Source: Trema orientale (taxonomy: Eukaryota; Streptophyta; Magnoliopsida; Rosales; Cannabaceae). Taken from it: DNA of 64,000 nt. The stretch is taken from the NCBI GenBank assembly GCA_002914845.1, contig JXTC01000074.1:703636-767635 (forward strand), read 5' to 3'. The notes under the pieces are model-generated. The model worked only from the letters and a program-made list of their open reading frames with translations, searched no databases and was not told where the DNA came from. The position numbers were made by a program, and so were the translations under genes. Every line of letters begins with the position of its first letter. Positions within the stretch are counted from its first letter, which is position 1. Of the stretch, positions 23,302-35,390 are shown in pieces.

Positions 23302-24890
23302 TCAACTCCAATTGGATATGGTTTTTGTTTTTGGAACAAGGAATGAGTCGCTACCGGATGGGCTGTTTGACTTTTATGCGAAGACCCTCCCCCCCCAAAA
23401 AAAAAAGGTCTCCGAATCCTTCTAAACGAGAAATAAATGAGAATAAAAGGTGTGAGGGAAATAGGGAATAAATAAACATGAAATATAAATTTAAAAAGGA
23501 AAAATTAGAGAGAGAAAAGGAAGGACGGACGGACCAAGTCAGTCACTGAGTTATAGTCCGAAGACTTGGAAAATTAGAAAATGGGCAACTTAATGAGAAC
23601 TTTAATATAGTTAGAGAATTGGTCTAAGTCTAACTAGCTCACTAAGAATATATTATCTTTCCACGTTGCTTCCTCTCCTAATATTAATGGGGAAAAAATA
23701 CAGAAAGAAAAGACAAATAGGAAAAATAACAAATTCTCTTTTTATTTATTTTCCTTTTTGAAATGAGAAAAATAAGGTAAGAAAAATAACAAATAATAAA
23801 AACCAGTCTAGCTATAATGCGACAAATGAAATGCTTATATGAGACTGAAAAAGACGTAAAAAATATTTTAAACACATGAAACTAAAATATCAGTTCCGTT
23901 TGAATGATGCAACCTTTGCTTGTATGCTATATATAAGGATTCCCCATAACGAATATTAAAAGAAAAAATTAAAAAGCTATATTATTGTGATGATTAAATA
24001 CGTATTTGTGTAATTATGCATCACATGGTAGTGCAATATATTTGGAGCTAAAATTTAGTAATAATATTAAGGAGGAATAAGATCACGTATGATCACATGG
24101 TAAACAATTGAAAAATTCGCATTATGAACATTTTTTTTCTCGTTGTAACCGTGAGCACGAGCACAAGTAAACCTAGAATTCATATTAGACTTTGTGACAT
24201 AATTACCTGCTAGGTGACTCATTCAAGTTGTTCATCCGAAAATCGAAAAATTAAAAATGTCCGATTGTTTCAAAATTTCCATTCCTTTTATTGTAATCCC
24301 CAAAGCTCCCCTAATCAATAAGTGATTTTTGCATTATCAAATCGCTGTATATGACTGAACAATTGTGTCACCATAATTTTAACACTAGTGAAATAAGTAT
24401 TGTAATGTTGGGGATGCTCTGCTAGAAAGTCAAAAACAGATATAACTAGCCATTAAGTACTGGTGAATGCTTGCAATATTATTACTTCATCATATATGTA
24501 TATATTTATATATATAAATGGTCGACTGAATTGGTTTAAAGAAGATACTAGATCCATTTTCTACCCATTAGAAAAATGGATATTTTATACGTAAATTCAT
24601 ATTGAAGCCAGAACTTCAGGACAGTCCTACCGTGCATTTTTCAATTTCCTTCCAATATTTTAAAACCCATTCTGGATAAAATAGCTATTTTCCCTAATTG
24701 GGTCATTATCCTGCTTAAGTTTTCCTCACAAAAATATTCAGGAAACTTCTTAAAGTTTTTCTGTACGCCTGACACACCTTTTTTTTTTTTTTTTTTAAGT
24801 CAGTCAATCTTCCTTGGTCTAACAAATCCAAGCATATCCACCTCCCTCAAGTGCAAACTTTGCGGCTCTCTCCTCTGACTCCCCCCCCTT
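23302..24890. other. Intergenic upstream of EXO70
   Basis: No gene is seen. Poly-T at 24779-24796 and CT-rich DNA lie just before the probable EXO70 promoter. Confidence 0.5.
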
Positions 24891-24900
24891 CTCAACCCTC

Positions 24901-24909
24901 TAAATATAC
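24901..24909 (+). promoter_or_regulatory. Putative TATA box of EXO70
   Basis: TAAATATAC lies about 150 bases upstream of the EXO70 ATG. A CT-rich leader (around 25001-25015) follows, as is common in plant 5' UTRs. Confidence 0.45.
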
Positions 24910-25054
24910 ACCTCTCCAAACCAAAATTGACACACTAAACCTCTCTTTGGTTTCAAAACTCAAACATTACATTGAAGCTTGCCCTTAAGCTTAAAAGGCT
25001 CTCTCTCTCTTTCATTTTCATAGCTTTTTTAAAGTTTAAACCCTTCCAAACTCA

Positions 25055-26956
25055 ATGTTGCTAGAGACCCCAAAAGGCAACTCATTCCAACCAAGAAAAG
25101 GAATGTCAAGCATTTTCAGTTCTTCTTCCAAAACACTTTCTCCTTCATGTTCAATGCCAACTTCTCTCTCCATTTCCCCACCTAAACAAACCTTTTCTTT
25201 ATCAATGATGGAAGAGAACGTTGAAAATGCACAAACCATCATCACCAAATGGGATCCGAGCTCCTCTTCCTACACCAAAGTCACCTCACTCTTCCAAACA
25301 AACAGGAAAGAAGGCAAGGAGTTCATCAAATCTGTCAAGGAGTTGCGCCGAGCTATGCACTATCTAGTCGTCGAACACTCTGCCTCTACTAAGCTTGTAC
25401 TTGCCCAGCAGCTCATGCAGACAGCCATGAAAAGGCTTGAGAAAGAGTTTTATCAGATATTGTCTGGAAACCGTGATCACCTTGACCCGGAATCCATTTC
25501 AAGTCGGTCTTCAGTTGGGTCGAGCAGTTTTGGCGAAGAAGATGATGTTCGATCCGAGGAGGAGTTGGAGCTTGTAGGTGAGTCCATCACAGAGGTGGAG
25601 AGAGTCTCAGTTCAGGCCATGTCTGATTTGAAGTCCATTGCTGAATGTATGATTGGCTCTGGCTATGGGAAAGAGTGTGTGAAGATATACAAAATTATCA
25701 GAAAATCAATCATAGATGAGGGATTGTATCACCTCGGAATTGAACGGTTCAGATCTTCCCAAATTCTTAAAATGAATTGGGAAGCTCTGGTGGGGACAAT
25801 CAAGACATGGTTAAATGCTATAAGGATTGCTGTTAAAAAACTTTTCACTGGAGAAAGAATTCTATGTGATCATGTGTTTTCAGCATCAGAGACAATCAGA
25901 GAGTCCTGCTTCTATGAGATCACCAAGGAAGGAGCAACCAATCTGTTTAGATTGCCTGAACTAGTTGCAAAGAGCAAGAAGTCACCAGAAAGAATTTTCC
26001 AGCTAATGGAGCTGTATGAAGCATTCTCTGACATTTGGCCAGAGATAGAGTTAATATTCAGCTCACAATCAACATCAGCTATTAGATTACAGGCTCTTTC
26101 ATCAACACTCAAGCTTCGAGATTCAATCCACTCGATTCTATCCGAATTCGAATCAACAGTCCAGAAAGACTCCTCTAAAATAGTAGTCTCTGGGGGAGGA
26201 ATTCATCCAATGACCCTGTCGGTGATAGATTACATATCTTCCTTGGCAAATCACAGCGGGGTTCTCTGTGATGTCCTCGCTCAATATCCACGGTCAGGGA
26301 GTTTACCGGTACAAGAATCTCTCCTAGAAAGCCTCACCTCCACTGAACAGGATGCGGTCTCAGTCCACCTAGCTTGGCTCATCTTAGTTCTCTTGTGCAA
26401 GCTTGACAGCAAAGCTGAGCTTTACAAAGATGTGTCTCTGTCATATCTCTTCCTCGCAAACAATCTTCACTTCATTGTGGAGAAAGTGCGGACCACCAGC
26501 CTCAAGTACCTCCTCGGCGAGGATTGGATATCGAAACACACGAAGAAGGTTCATTTATACGCTGCAAACTACGAAACCATGGCCTGGACAAAGGTGTTCT
26601 CATCTTTGCCTGATAGTAAATCCTCACCATTGTCAAGAGATCTAGCCAAGGAGAGTTTCATGAGGTTCAATGCAGCTTTTGAAGAAGCATATAGAAAACA
26701 GACCTCTTGGATAGTACAAGATGGGAAATTGAGAGATGACTTGAAGGTCTCCATAGCAAAGAAACTAGCACCTAAGTACCAAGAGTTTTATGATGCAAAC
26801 TTAGCAATGCTGAGTGAGGAGAACTTGGAGTTGTTGGTCAGATTTTCTCCTGATGATTTGGGTAATTACTTGTCAGATTTGTTTCATGGCACGTCTACGT
26901 CATCATCACCAACATCATCTTCATCGGTGCCTCCAAAAAGATGCTTGTCCCTTTAA
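25055..26956 (+). CDS. EXO70 exocyst complex subunit
   Basis: This intronless frame encodes 633 residues. After a Ser-rich, probably disordered start (about 1-50) come helical segments and the conserved plant EXO70 stretch GSGYGKECVKIY (about 191-202), then the Exo70 C-terminal domain (about 240-610) with LPELVAKSKKSPERIFQLMELYEAF-type sequence shown here only in part, and HPMTLSVIDYI near 375-385. EXO70 binds phosphoinositides and tethers secretory vesicles to the plasma membrane as part of the exocyst. Length, single exon and sequence suggest the plant-expanded EXO70H-type group, but that subgroup is from memory and unproven. The tail (about 612-633) is Ser/Thr-rich with a basic end. Start: first ATG of the frame; Met17, Met34 and Met51-52 are in-frame alternatives, and the family core begins after them, so the true start may be internal. 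Confidence 0.93.
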   Translation: MLLETPKGNSFQPRKGMSSIFSSSSKTLSPSCSMPTSLSISPPKQTFSLSMMEENVENAQTIITKWDPSSSSYTKVTSLFQTNRKEGKEFIKSVKELRRAMHYLVVEHSASTKLVLAQQLMQTAMKRLEKEFYQILSGNRDHLDPESISSRSSVGSSSFGEEDDVRSEEELELVGESITEVERVSVQAMSDLKSIAECMIGSGYGKECVKIYKIIRKSIIDEGLYHLGIERFRSSQILKMNWEALVGTIKTWLNAIRIAVKKLFTGERILCDHVFSASETIRESCFYEITKEGATNLFRLPELVAKSKKSPERIFQLMELYEAFSDIWPEIELIFSSQSTSAIRLQALSSTLKLRDSIHSILSEFESTVQKDSSKIVVSGGGIHPMTLSVIDYISSLANHSGVLCDVLAQYPRSGSLPVQESLLESLTSTEQDAVSVHLAWLILVLLCKLDSKAELYKDVSLSYLFLANNLHFIVEKVRTTSLKYLLGEDWISKHTKKVHLYAANYETMAWTKVFSSLPDSKSSPLSRDLAKESFMRFNAAFEEAYRKQTSWIVQDGKLRDDLKVSIAKKLAPKYQEFYDANLAMLSEENLELLVRFSPDDLGNYLSDLFHGTSTSSSPTSSSSVPPKRCLSL

Positions 26957-29030
26957 AATATCTTGAAGCATACACAATATGAAATGTATTGGCTTCAAAT
27001 TTGAGAAAAAAAAAAGTAACTCATCCTATAGTAATTACAGAAAAAAGATATTTGACTTGATCGATTGATTTACTTTGAACTGGGAAACTCTACATATTAT
27101 GGTTAAGTTGGATAAACGGTCAAAACTTATTTGTATTAAGAGAAGAGAAACTGAAATGATTATATTGAATAAATTGTAACTATTCGCATACAGAAATGAA
27201 CCATCATTGTACACATACATTATGTAATTATTAGTTAAACAAAACTTTCATACATCAATTTTCTAATGCGATGAGCTCGAAAATCTTGAAAAAACGTGGC
27301 GATACCATCATAGTATGAACTTTTAAGTTACAAGCTACCGTATATTACGAGCTAATAAGGAGGTGCAAGTAAACAATTTTTGGAGTTCAAAATTCAGTAA
27401 GCATGTGAAAAATGTATAAGTTGGCTGACCAAGCGTGGGTTAATATTTGGTGGTTGAAGTGAATTATCATAATATGCACCATTATATAAGTGGTAGTGAT
27501 AACCTTTCAAATTATGTAACTTGTTTCAAAGTAAATAACATCTCTGTTCTAGAGCAAATTAATTGATAAAATGCACACTGCATATTTTGGGATTGTCATC
27601 TTGTCTGCTGGTCCCTTGAATGGATAGAAAAGTCTGAGAGGACTATGATAAGAGAACCTGAGGCTGCTTCCATGAGAAACAAGGACAATGTAACATTTTT
27701 ATGTACTGGCCACTCTGATGAAAAAGATGACTTCAAGACAAGCAGAGTACTTGAATAAAACTCTCCAGAGAATTAATACATTAACTCAGTGGCTTGATCA
27801 GAAAATGAAGAATGAGCTCTGTTTTAAACTTTAATAAGTAATTCTTTAAATGGGCTAGTGTGAAAAACAATTATTTCAATCTTCATTGGTTCTTTAAGGT
27901 ACAATTAATATTTGTTCATGAATTCTCAGCTCCATAATCCTGCATCAAATTCTGACCCCACATAGTCAAAAACCTCAGTTAAACACAAAATTCAATGAAA
28001 CTTTACATAAAAGAGAAAAATCCCGCAACCCATTAACCTATCTAGACCACAAAAGCAAAGGGCAGCCATAGATTAGACAGTTTTTACAGCCACATCAAAT
28101 TGTAATTATAACAAACTCCTTATGAGCATTCAAATGAGGACCACCCTGACCAAAACCAATGGCTCAGAAATGGAGAGGACTGCGGTAAATGAAAACCAAT
28201 AAAGGTGATCACAAAGTATACCTAACCTAACTTCTTGGCGCCACACTCCACCGGTCCCAAGCTGGACATAGAGTCAGCCTAAGGTTGAAAGTGGTCGGCT
28301 TCATGAAGCTGTCAAATGGTATTTTTATTATTTAGGGTGGGAGGAAAAAAGAAATTTGGGGAGGTCTGGTCTAGGTGGAACCGGCAAAGTAGAATGGGTT
28401 ACTTTAATGGAGGGTCTACATTTTATTTACAGGATATTTACTTCTTGATCCAACGGTTGGAGCTTGATTTGTCAGTTGATGGGAGGCAGGGTCGGCCCAA
28501 TAAAACAGCTCTAGTTATTGTAAGGACAGATATAATACAAAAGGAGGGGTCATGTATCATAAACCTCAAAAAAGTAGTTTTTCAAGCATTACCTTTCCAA
28601 AAACCGTCTCTCTTTCTTTTTCTTTGGATAATGTGTGTCACAATGTAATGAGCAGAATTGATTTAATAGGTTGTATTTAATTAAATCAATACGCATAGTA
28701 TAAAAGTGCGAGACCCACCACAAAATTTATGTATCGGCTCCGTACCTCTAAAACAAGAGATACCCATTATCATTATTGAGCCTTGCTATTCTTTGGGATC
28801 ATTCATTTTTCATTCTCTTGGAATAAGACTATTATAACTTGTAAATTTGCTAAAATGGGGGGGGGGTGTCACTGCTAAGCTAGCACATGAAACTCAACTT
28901 CATAGTTTTAGTTACAAAAGCTGGACCACTTGTGTCTCAAACTCTTGTGGCCTACATCACTAATATCGACTTCCATTTACAGACTGGATTTTATTTTTCC
29001 CTCCTCATAATATTGTCCCTCTTTTCCGAT
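26957..29030. other. Intergenic between EXO70 and the first KCS
   Basis: The EXO70 3' UTR occupies the start. 27590-28300 is less AT-rich and more complex than most spacers here, but no long frame, splice pattern or RNA gene is recognised. A G run lies near 28856-28867. Confidence 0.45.
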
Positions 29031-29032
29031 CA

Positions 29033-29040
29033 CTATATAC
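29033..29040 (+). promoter_or_regulatory. Putative TATA box of the first KCS gene
   Basis: CTATATAC lies about 90 bases before the ATG at 29126, leaving a predicted leader of about 60 bases. Confidence 0.5.
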
Positions 29041-29125
29041 ATATTAGACACTAAAAAGCTTAGTGCATACACTCTGAAAGCTAGAGAAAGGTAACACCAT
29101 ATCTACTCTTTCTCTCTGTTTTGCC

Positions 29126-30538
29126 ATGGATACCCTTTTGGCAATCTTTCTAGTCCCCCTGTTCTGCTCAATCATTTGTCTTTGTAACTTTTTGTTTCGA
29201 CATAGAAACTCAATCTGCTACATGCTGGCCTACGAGTGCTACAAGCCTAGCGATGACAGGAAGCTCGGGGCTGACTCTTGCGTCAAAATCATCCTCCGCA
29301 ACAAGAATCTTCACCTCGAGGAATATCGTCACATGTTGAAAACCATAACAAGCTCTGGCCTCGGGGAGGAAACTTACTGCCCAAGTAACTTCCTTACCGG
29401 ACGAGAAGAGTGTTCTACACTAGACGACGCCGTCTCCGAAATGGATGACATCCTTTTCTCCACTCTTGACAAACTCTTCGAGAAGACAGGGGTTTCGCCG
29501 TTCGAAATCGACGTACTTGTCGTGAATGTTTCTTTGTTCTCTCCCATGCCCTCTTTGTCTTCTCGGATTGTGAACAAGTACAAGATGAGGAACGACATCA
29601 AGTCGTTTAATCTCTCTGGAATGGGGTGTAGTGGGAGTTTGGTAGCCATTGATCTAGTCCAGCGAGTGTTCGAGAAGTACCAGAACAAGTACGCCATTGT
29701 TGTGAGCACGGAGTCCTTGGGGCCTAATTGGTATTGTGGCAGAGACAAAGCCATGATGTTGGCTAACTGTCTTTACCGGTCAGGAGGGTGTTCGATGCTT
29801 TTCACGAACCGGAGTGGTTTGAAGAACAAAGCCATTCTAAGATTGAAATCATTAGCTCGAACTCATCGCGGTTCGAGCGACGAGGCTTACTTGTGCTCCA
29901 TACAAGAAGACGATGAGAATGGATACAGGGGATTTCGCCTCACCAAGAACTTACCAAGAGTTGCAGCCAAAGCTCTTACCATGAACCTCAAGGTGCTCTT
30001 GCGCCGAGTACTTCCAGTGAGCGAGTTGCTTCGCTATGTCATTGTTGTTGCAGCCTCGAATCGCGGTAGATCATCAAGCAAGGTTGCGAGTTCCTTGGCT
30101 CATGGTTTGAACCTCAAGGCGGGATTCGACCACTTTTGCATTCCTCCAATTAGTAGTGATGTTGTTGATGCGTTTGGTAAAGGTATGGGATTGAATGACT
30201 GTGATCTTGAGCCTACAAGAATGACGTTATACCGATTTGGAAACACCTCAGTCGGTGGACTTTGGTACGTTTTGGGATACATGGAGGCGAAGAAGAGGCT
30301 TAAAAAGGGTAATAGGATTCTCATGATCAGCTTTGGAGCTGGTTATGAGTGTAATAGCTGTATGTGGGAGGTGATGAGGGACTTGGATGATGCCAATGTT
30401 TGGGAAGACTGCATTGAAAGGTACCCTTCTAAAACTTTGACCAACTCTTTCATGGAGAAGTATAGTTGGATCAATGATCCATATCTTGACTTTGTTAGGA
30501 TTGACATGGAGGCTCTTAGAGCAGAGTTTTCCTTGTAA
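29126..30538 (+). CDS. 3-ketoacyl-CoA synthase-like protein lacking catalytic histidines
   Basis: This intact, intronless 470-codon frame has a short N-terminal hydrophobic segment (about 1-24) and the FAE1/type III polyketide-synthase-like fold sequence. KCS enzymes condense malonyl-CoA with acyl-CoA in the ER elongase. The nucleophile Cys168 (NLSGMGC) and His247 (RTH) are kept. The usual HFCIH motif reads HFCIP, so Pro340 stands where the catalytic His belongs, and the following GGRAVID is changed to a SSDVVD-type sequence. The usual LHRFGN reads LYRFGN, so Tyr369 replaces a second conserved His; Asn373 is kept. The codons are CCT (30143-30145) and TAC (30230-30232). No stop or frameshift is seen, so the gene looks maintained but probably non-catalytic. 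It is closest to the KCS at 58353 and to Arabidopsis KCS19-like proteins, and has a nine-residue C-terminal extension relative to that paralogue. Confidence 0.93.
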   Translation: MDTLLAIFLVPLFCSIICLCNFLFRHRNSICYMLAYECYKPSDDRKLGADSCVKIILRNKNLHLEEYRHMLKTITSSGLGEETYCPSNFLTGREECSTLDDAVSEMDDILFSTLDKLFEKTGVSPFEIDVLVVNVSLFSPMPSLSSRIVNKYKMRNDIKSFNLSGMGCSGSLVAIDLVQRVFEKYQNKYAIVVSTESLGPNWYCGRDKAMMLANCLYRSGGCSMLFTNRSGLKNKAILRLKSLARTHRGSSDEAYLCSIQEDDENGYRGFRLTKNLPRVAAKALTMNLKVLLRRVLPVSELLRYVIVVAASNRGRSSSKVASSLAHGLNLKAGFDHFCIPPISSDVVDAFGKGMGLNDCDLEPTRMTLYRFGNTSVGGLWYVLGYMEAKKRLKKGNRILMISFGAGYECNSCMWEVMRDLDDANVWEDCIERYPSKTLTNSFMEKYSWINDPYLDFVRIDMEALRAEFSL

Positions 30539-30624
30539 GTTCTTAAGGATTGTTTTTAGTATCTTCTTTGTGTAATTTGAGGGTTTATTCTTATTGTTGT
30601 CACATGGCATTGATGTACTGCAAT

Positions 30625-31120
30625 TCAAGTTGTAATGAAAACAATTTCAATTTGAAATGTAAATTCTATTTCTTGATCCTGTTCTAAGTATCAATCTGCC
30701 GTGAGGTTATGATGGCTTGAACATCTGTTTAATTAATCTAGCTTTAAGTAAAAGCTACTTTCAAGTACATAGAAGCATAAAAATGCATAGAAAAACCAAG
30801 TCTATACTTCAACAAATACTGAGTGACCTGGCTAATAATATCCATCTGATGAGCCGCATTATAGTTGTAATGAAAACTCTCCCTCTCTCTCTCTCTCTTT
30901 GTGAACCAAATTCGGTTTCTTCCTTGTGTAAATTTCAATCAGTCATAAGTTCATCATGGTTTGAAGTGTAGTTAATCTAGCTCGTTTCTTTCTACAACCT
31001 TTTCCTATGTGTCAAGAAAATGACATTGTTCCAAGTTCTAACACTAGAGAACCGATTCTAAACTCCATTAGAAGATGAAAAAAACGCATAAAAATAAGAC
31101 TTTGTTAATAGTATCCATCA
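30625..31120. repeat. Diverged tandem duplication of the KCS 3' flank
   Basis: Two ~235-260 bp units (about 30625-30855 and 30856-31120) share, in order, GTTGTAATGAAAAC, TCATGGTTTGAA/TGATGGCTTGAA, TTAATCTAGCT, GCATAAAAAT and TTAATAGTATCCATC/TAATAATATCCATC. Similarity is moderate. Confidence 0.5.
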
Positions 31121-32885
31121 CCATCTACTTAGCTAATTTACTTTACCAAACAAGGTGAGATAAGTACTCCTGGTCAAACACCCCATTGACTCTTCAACAC
31201 ACTTTGTCATTTACTTTCTGTCAAACAGTAAAATCATGCTCATAAATTTTCTAATAAATATGAACCACTTTTCGTACTAGCTACTACTCAAAGCAAGCAA
31301 AGCAATTAAATCGTGAATGAAAAGGGCCAAAGTAAGTAACTGATGAACTATATGTAATGTAAAAATTTAAGTTTACTACAAAATGATGGCTTGGCTCATT
31401 ACATGACCATCTAAAGAAAATCAAAAGAAAGGCCTTAAACCAGAATAATGGAAATTTGTATAAGAGTTCCAAAAAAATCACTGGACTAAAGTTTTCTGGA
31501 TGTGAAGGTTTGGTTTTAATACAGAACAAGTATAGTTCATATGTTGTGGTTCCATTTTCTAGCAACAAAACAATCCCACCAAATCTAAAAGTTGGTGATG
31601 ATAAAATTCCCTTAATAATATCGGTCCTAGTGATAAATGCAGATTGGCCCTCTGAATTAATATGTGAAAAATATAAAAATAAAATAGATTGTTCTTATCT
31701 TATATAAGATGCCTTCACCAAACTCCCCATTTTTGTATTTAATTTTTCCTTCTTTTTTTTTTTTTTTTGGAAGGGGAGAGGAGGATTTTTATTAAGAATC
31801 TGAACTACTAAACTGAAAACAATTAATCAGGAGGACCACCCCATGTATTTGCTTGCACAGGCAAAAACAGTTGGTAAATTGGGACAATTATTTAGGATCA
31901 CATGGTATGGTTGAAAAATCATATGGTAAAAGGAAAAAGGAAAAAAGATATCAAAGTTGAGGAAATAGAGGTTTGGTTGGTTATATTGCTACATACATAG
32001 ATTGTAACTGAAATGGCCTTCAGACCTTTCAAAGTTCAGTAATATTTGGGGTATAAAAGTGCAAGAACATCTTGATGTTCTAAAATTAGTTCAAAATATA
32101 TACATGTATAAACATAAGGAAAAAACTTCATTCAAACATGACAAAGTTGATTTAAATATGAAAAATGACATGGTTGCTGAATGCATTATTAAATGCAATC
32201 ATGCATATATTTCATATTTCTTTCCATCATAATGATCAATGGACTTGCTGAGGGTTCTGCTTCAAAAAGCATATTTTTTTTAGTGGCTTTTTTTTTTTTT
32301 TTTTTATATTCCCTAAGTATTATACCTTATAAAACAAAGGGAAAATTTAATAGAAAGAGAATATTAGAGAACAAGAAAACAACATAGGAGATGGGGCACA
32401 AATACTAAACGTAGTTGTAGAACAAAACAACTAAAGAGGAAACTAAAATGCGGGGTGTTCACACATCATGACACATCGACTTAAAAGTTATCTAACAAGG
32501 GTTTAGTTAGTTTATAATTTTTGTTTTAATTAAATGATTGACGAATATAAAGAAGGAAAAAAAATAGACATAAGATTTGCTTCCTCACCTATGAGTTGGG
32601 GATGGGTGACCAAATAACTTGGAAATCCTAGTCGTTCGAACTGACCTACCAGACCTCAGTGCCACGTTATCAACCTAAGGAATGCAGATTCAATCGAACC
32701 GAATTATTCTCGATTTAGGTATAGTTTAAAGTTTTAAACCAAACCCAAATCGTCAAAATAAATAAATAAATAAATAATGTAATAATATAATAAAAAAACT
32801 TAACACGTTTTGTTTTAGAGAAAAAAAAATCATAACATTCATTTATATCATATTAAACCTTTAGTTTAGGTTAATCTACCTAATA
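31121..32885. other. Intergenic, no gene seen
   Basis: AT-rich, with poly-T near 31753 and 32288 and (AAAT)n near 32758. No supported feature. Confidence 0.5.
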
Positions 32886-32889
32886 GCAC

Positions 32890-33345
32890 TCGGCCTACAA
32901 ATACGATCAAAATTAAGAGGAAAATTGATATTTTATGGTAATTTTTTGACAAAATTGAAAAATCCCGGATTTTGAAATTGTTTGAAAAATCTCATATTTA
33001 ATTAGAAAAATACCACTTTTAAATGTATTTAAAATAAATACCACTTGTTATTAATTGATGAGATACTTGAGGTAATTGGTCAAGTTACCTCAAAAAGCTT
33101 AATCGCTTATCTCAAATAATTAGATTGGTTGCCCCAAGTAACCCAATTGGTTACCTCGAGTAACTTTGAAAAATATCAATTTTGAAGAAAAAGCAATATG
33201 TTTCTAAATATTTTTTAAAGCTTTTATCTTTATAAAATCCTTTTTCTAAATTAATCCGGGATTTTTCAAAACATTCAGCCCATCCCGGATTTTTCAATTT
33301 TGTTATTTGAGCATGGAATTTTGTAAGAAGCCCCAAAATTAAAGC
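32890..33345. repeat. Dispersed repeat family, copy A
   Basis: Matches copy B (36845-37195) in the same direction: AATTCCGAATTTTGAAATTG-type start, AATACTTGAGGTAA, AAAAATACCAATTT-type, TCAGCCCATCC, ATTTTTCAATT and a GTAGAAAGCCC-type end. It carries extra GGTTACCTCGAGTAA units. No coding capacity. Confidence 0.6.
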
Positions 33346-33956
33346 TTGAGATATAGAAAAAGATATTTTTATCCTTTAAACTTATAAACATAAATAAAAA
33401 AAATTATTAAAAGTAAAAATAGTTTAAATAATTGAAAGCACATGAAATGATATATATATATATATTAAAATGAAAAAAATAAAAAGACTACATATGATTT
33501 TTTCAAACTTCTATTTTCTCTTTTTTTTTTTAAAAAAATAATTGTTTTGAATAATTGTAATTTTTTTAGTTGCAATCAATATTTTTTTCACTTACAATGA
33601 GAACAAAGAATAGAGAAAGACAAAAGAGAAAATTATATATATAGTTTTAACATATTTTTTGAACTTTTGTCATTCCCTTTTATTTTGCATTTTATTTATT
33701 TCGAATATTTAAACTCTTTTAAGTTTCACTAACTATTATTTTTTTATTTATGTATTATGAATTTGAATGGTAAAAATGTCTTTGTTAATAATCTCAAGTT
33801 TCAATTTTGACTATAATTGTGATCTCCATACTATTTGATAGAAAAACACAAATTAAAGATTTAATTTGATATAAATGAAAATGCATGGGGTTTTTCAGCC
33901 AAGTACTAAACATTAGGATTTTTTCTTATCAACAACAACAACAATAGAAAATGCAA

Positions 33957-34247
33957 CATTTAGTTGGAAAAATGATATGGATAGGACTAATATGGGCCAA
34001 AATGACTTTTTTGTACACTTTTTTAAAAATAATATTTTTAGGAGTGTTAAGGACATCTTGACCTATGGTCAAAAAGTCTTTGACCATGGAAAAGTAATAG
34101 ATAATAATTTTTAGATTTTTTCAATGACCATAGGTTAAGAAGTCTTGACAGTGACACTCTTTAAAAATGTTTTCTTTAAAAAAATATACAAAAATGTCAT
34201 TTCGGCCTAAGTTAGCCCTATCCATCTCATTTTCTCCATTTAGTAGT
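33957..34247. mobile_element. Foldback element with ~130 bp arms
   Basis: The left arm (TTTAGTTGGAAAAATGATAT, GGATAGGACTAA, GACTTTTTTGTA, TGACCTATGGTCA) pairs with the right arm read in complement (CTAAATGGAGAAAATGAGAT, GGATAGGGCTAA, GACATTTTTGTA, TAACCTATGGTCA). The loop is short, so nearly the whole element can fold. Confidence 0.75.
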
Positions 34248-35390
34248 CTAAAGGCCCAAATAGGGCTTATAAGCAAAATGACCAAAATTTTGGCTATCTC
34301 ATTTTTTTTTTTAAAAAAATTTATTGCAAAACAGCCGCATTATATAAATATTAAATATCAGATATAATCAAGTCAATATGAATATTGATGTACATAATAC
34401 ATTAGTATAAAAATAATATAATAATATATTTATGGCATGTAAGCGAAATTATAATGAAAAGAATTGTAAAGGCAAAGAATTTGGAGAGGAATGAGAAGAA
34501 ATAAATAATTGAATCATCTATTCTCAACTTGACTAGCAATATGAAGTACTTTTTCAAATTTGTGCTCCAAATAAGTAGGTAAATAGATGAATAAATGGGA
34601 AAGGTCTAACCTAATTTCCATTCCTTGTATTGTCCATTAAGAATTAGTTAATAGTGTAAGAAATTATAACATACGTCACAAAACTGAAAAAACCCAAACC
34701 CAAGCTAACCCGAACAAAACCCAAAAACCAAATTCGACCTATAAACATGTTTGGTCTGTTCTCGATTCCTATATCTTCTACCAACCGAAATTCAAAAAAT
34801 CGAAATCGATTGTATCCCTACATATGACATTGACGTACATATGCATGGTTATTTTTTCGAAAAGGGTTACTTATCTTTTTATATTTTGTATTTTGACCAT
34901 TTGTTCAATTTATACCTTTAATTTTGGTTAATATCAATATTGACATTTAAATTTAAAATTGGTAACAAATTCATACTCTTAACATTCAAACCCTTATCTT
35001 GACAACAAGTTTACTTAATTATCCTTGTAATATATTTACAAAAAATAGTCTTAAATTGAAAAACTGAAAAAAAAAAATTAAAAAATATTTAAAATATTAT
35101 AAAAATAATTTAAAAAAAGGGTCCTCCCTTTCGCTCTGTCAATCACGATTTCTTGCCTACTGCTTCATCTTCTTCTCCTTTCCCTCTCATTCTATCAACT
35201 TCTTCATGTCTCTTCTTCTTCAATGTGAAAAAATGTGCAAATTATGGGTCTATCTCTCTCCTTCCTTGCCGAGAATCTTTTGTCATCAGTCAGATCTGTT
35301 GATGTATCTGAACATGTGTGAACAAATATAAATATATATGTATGAACACATGTGAATATATGTGTGAAAATATATGAACGTGTACATGTG
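34248..35390. other. Intergenic, no gene seen
   Basis: AT-rich, with a CT-rich patch near 35120-35220. No supported feature. Confidence 0.45.
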
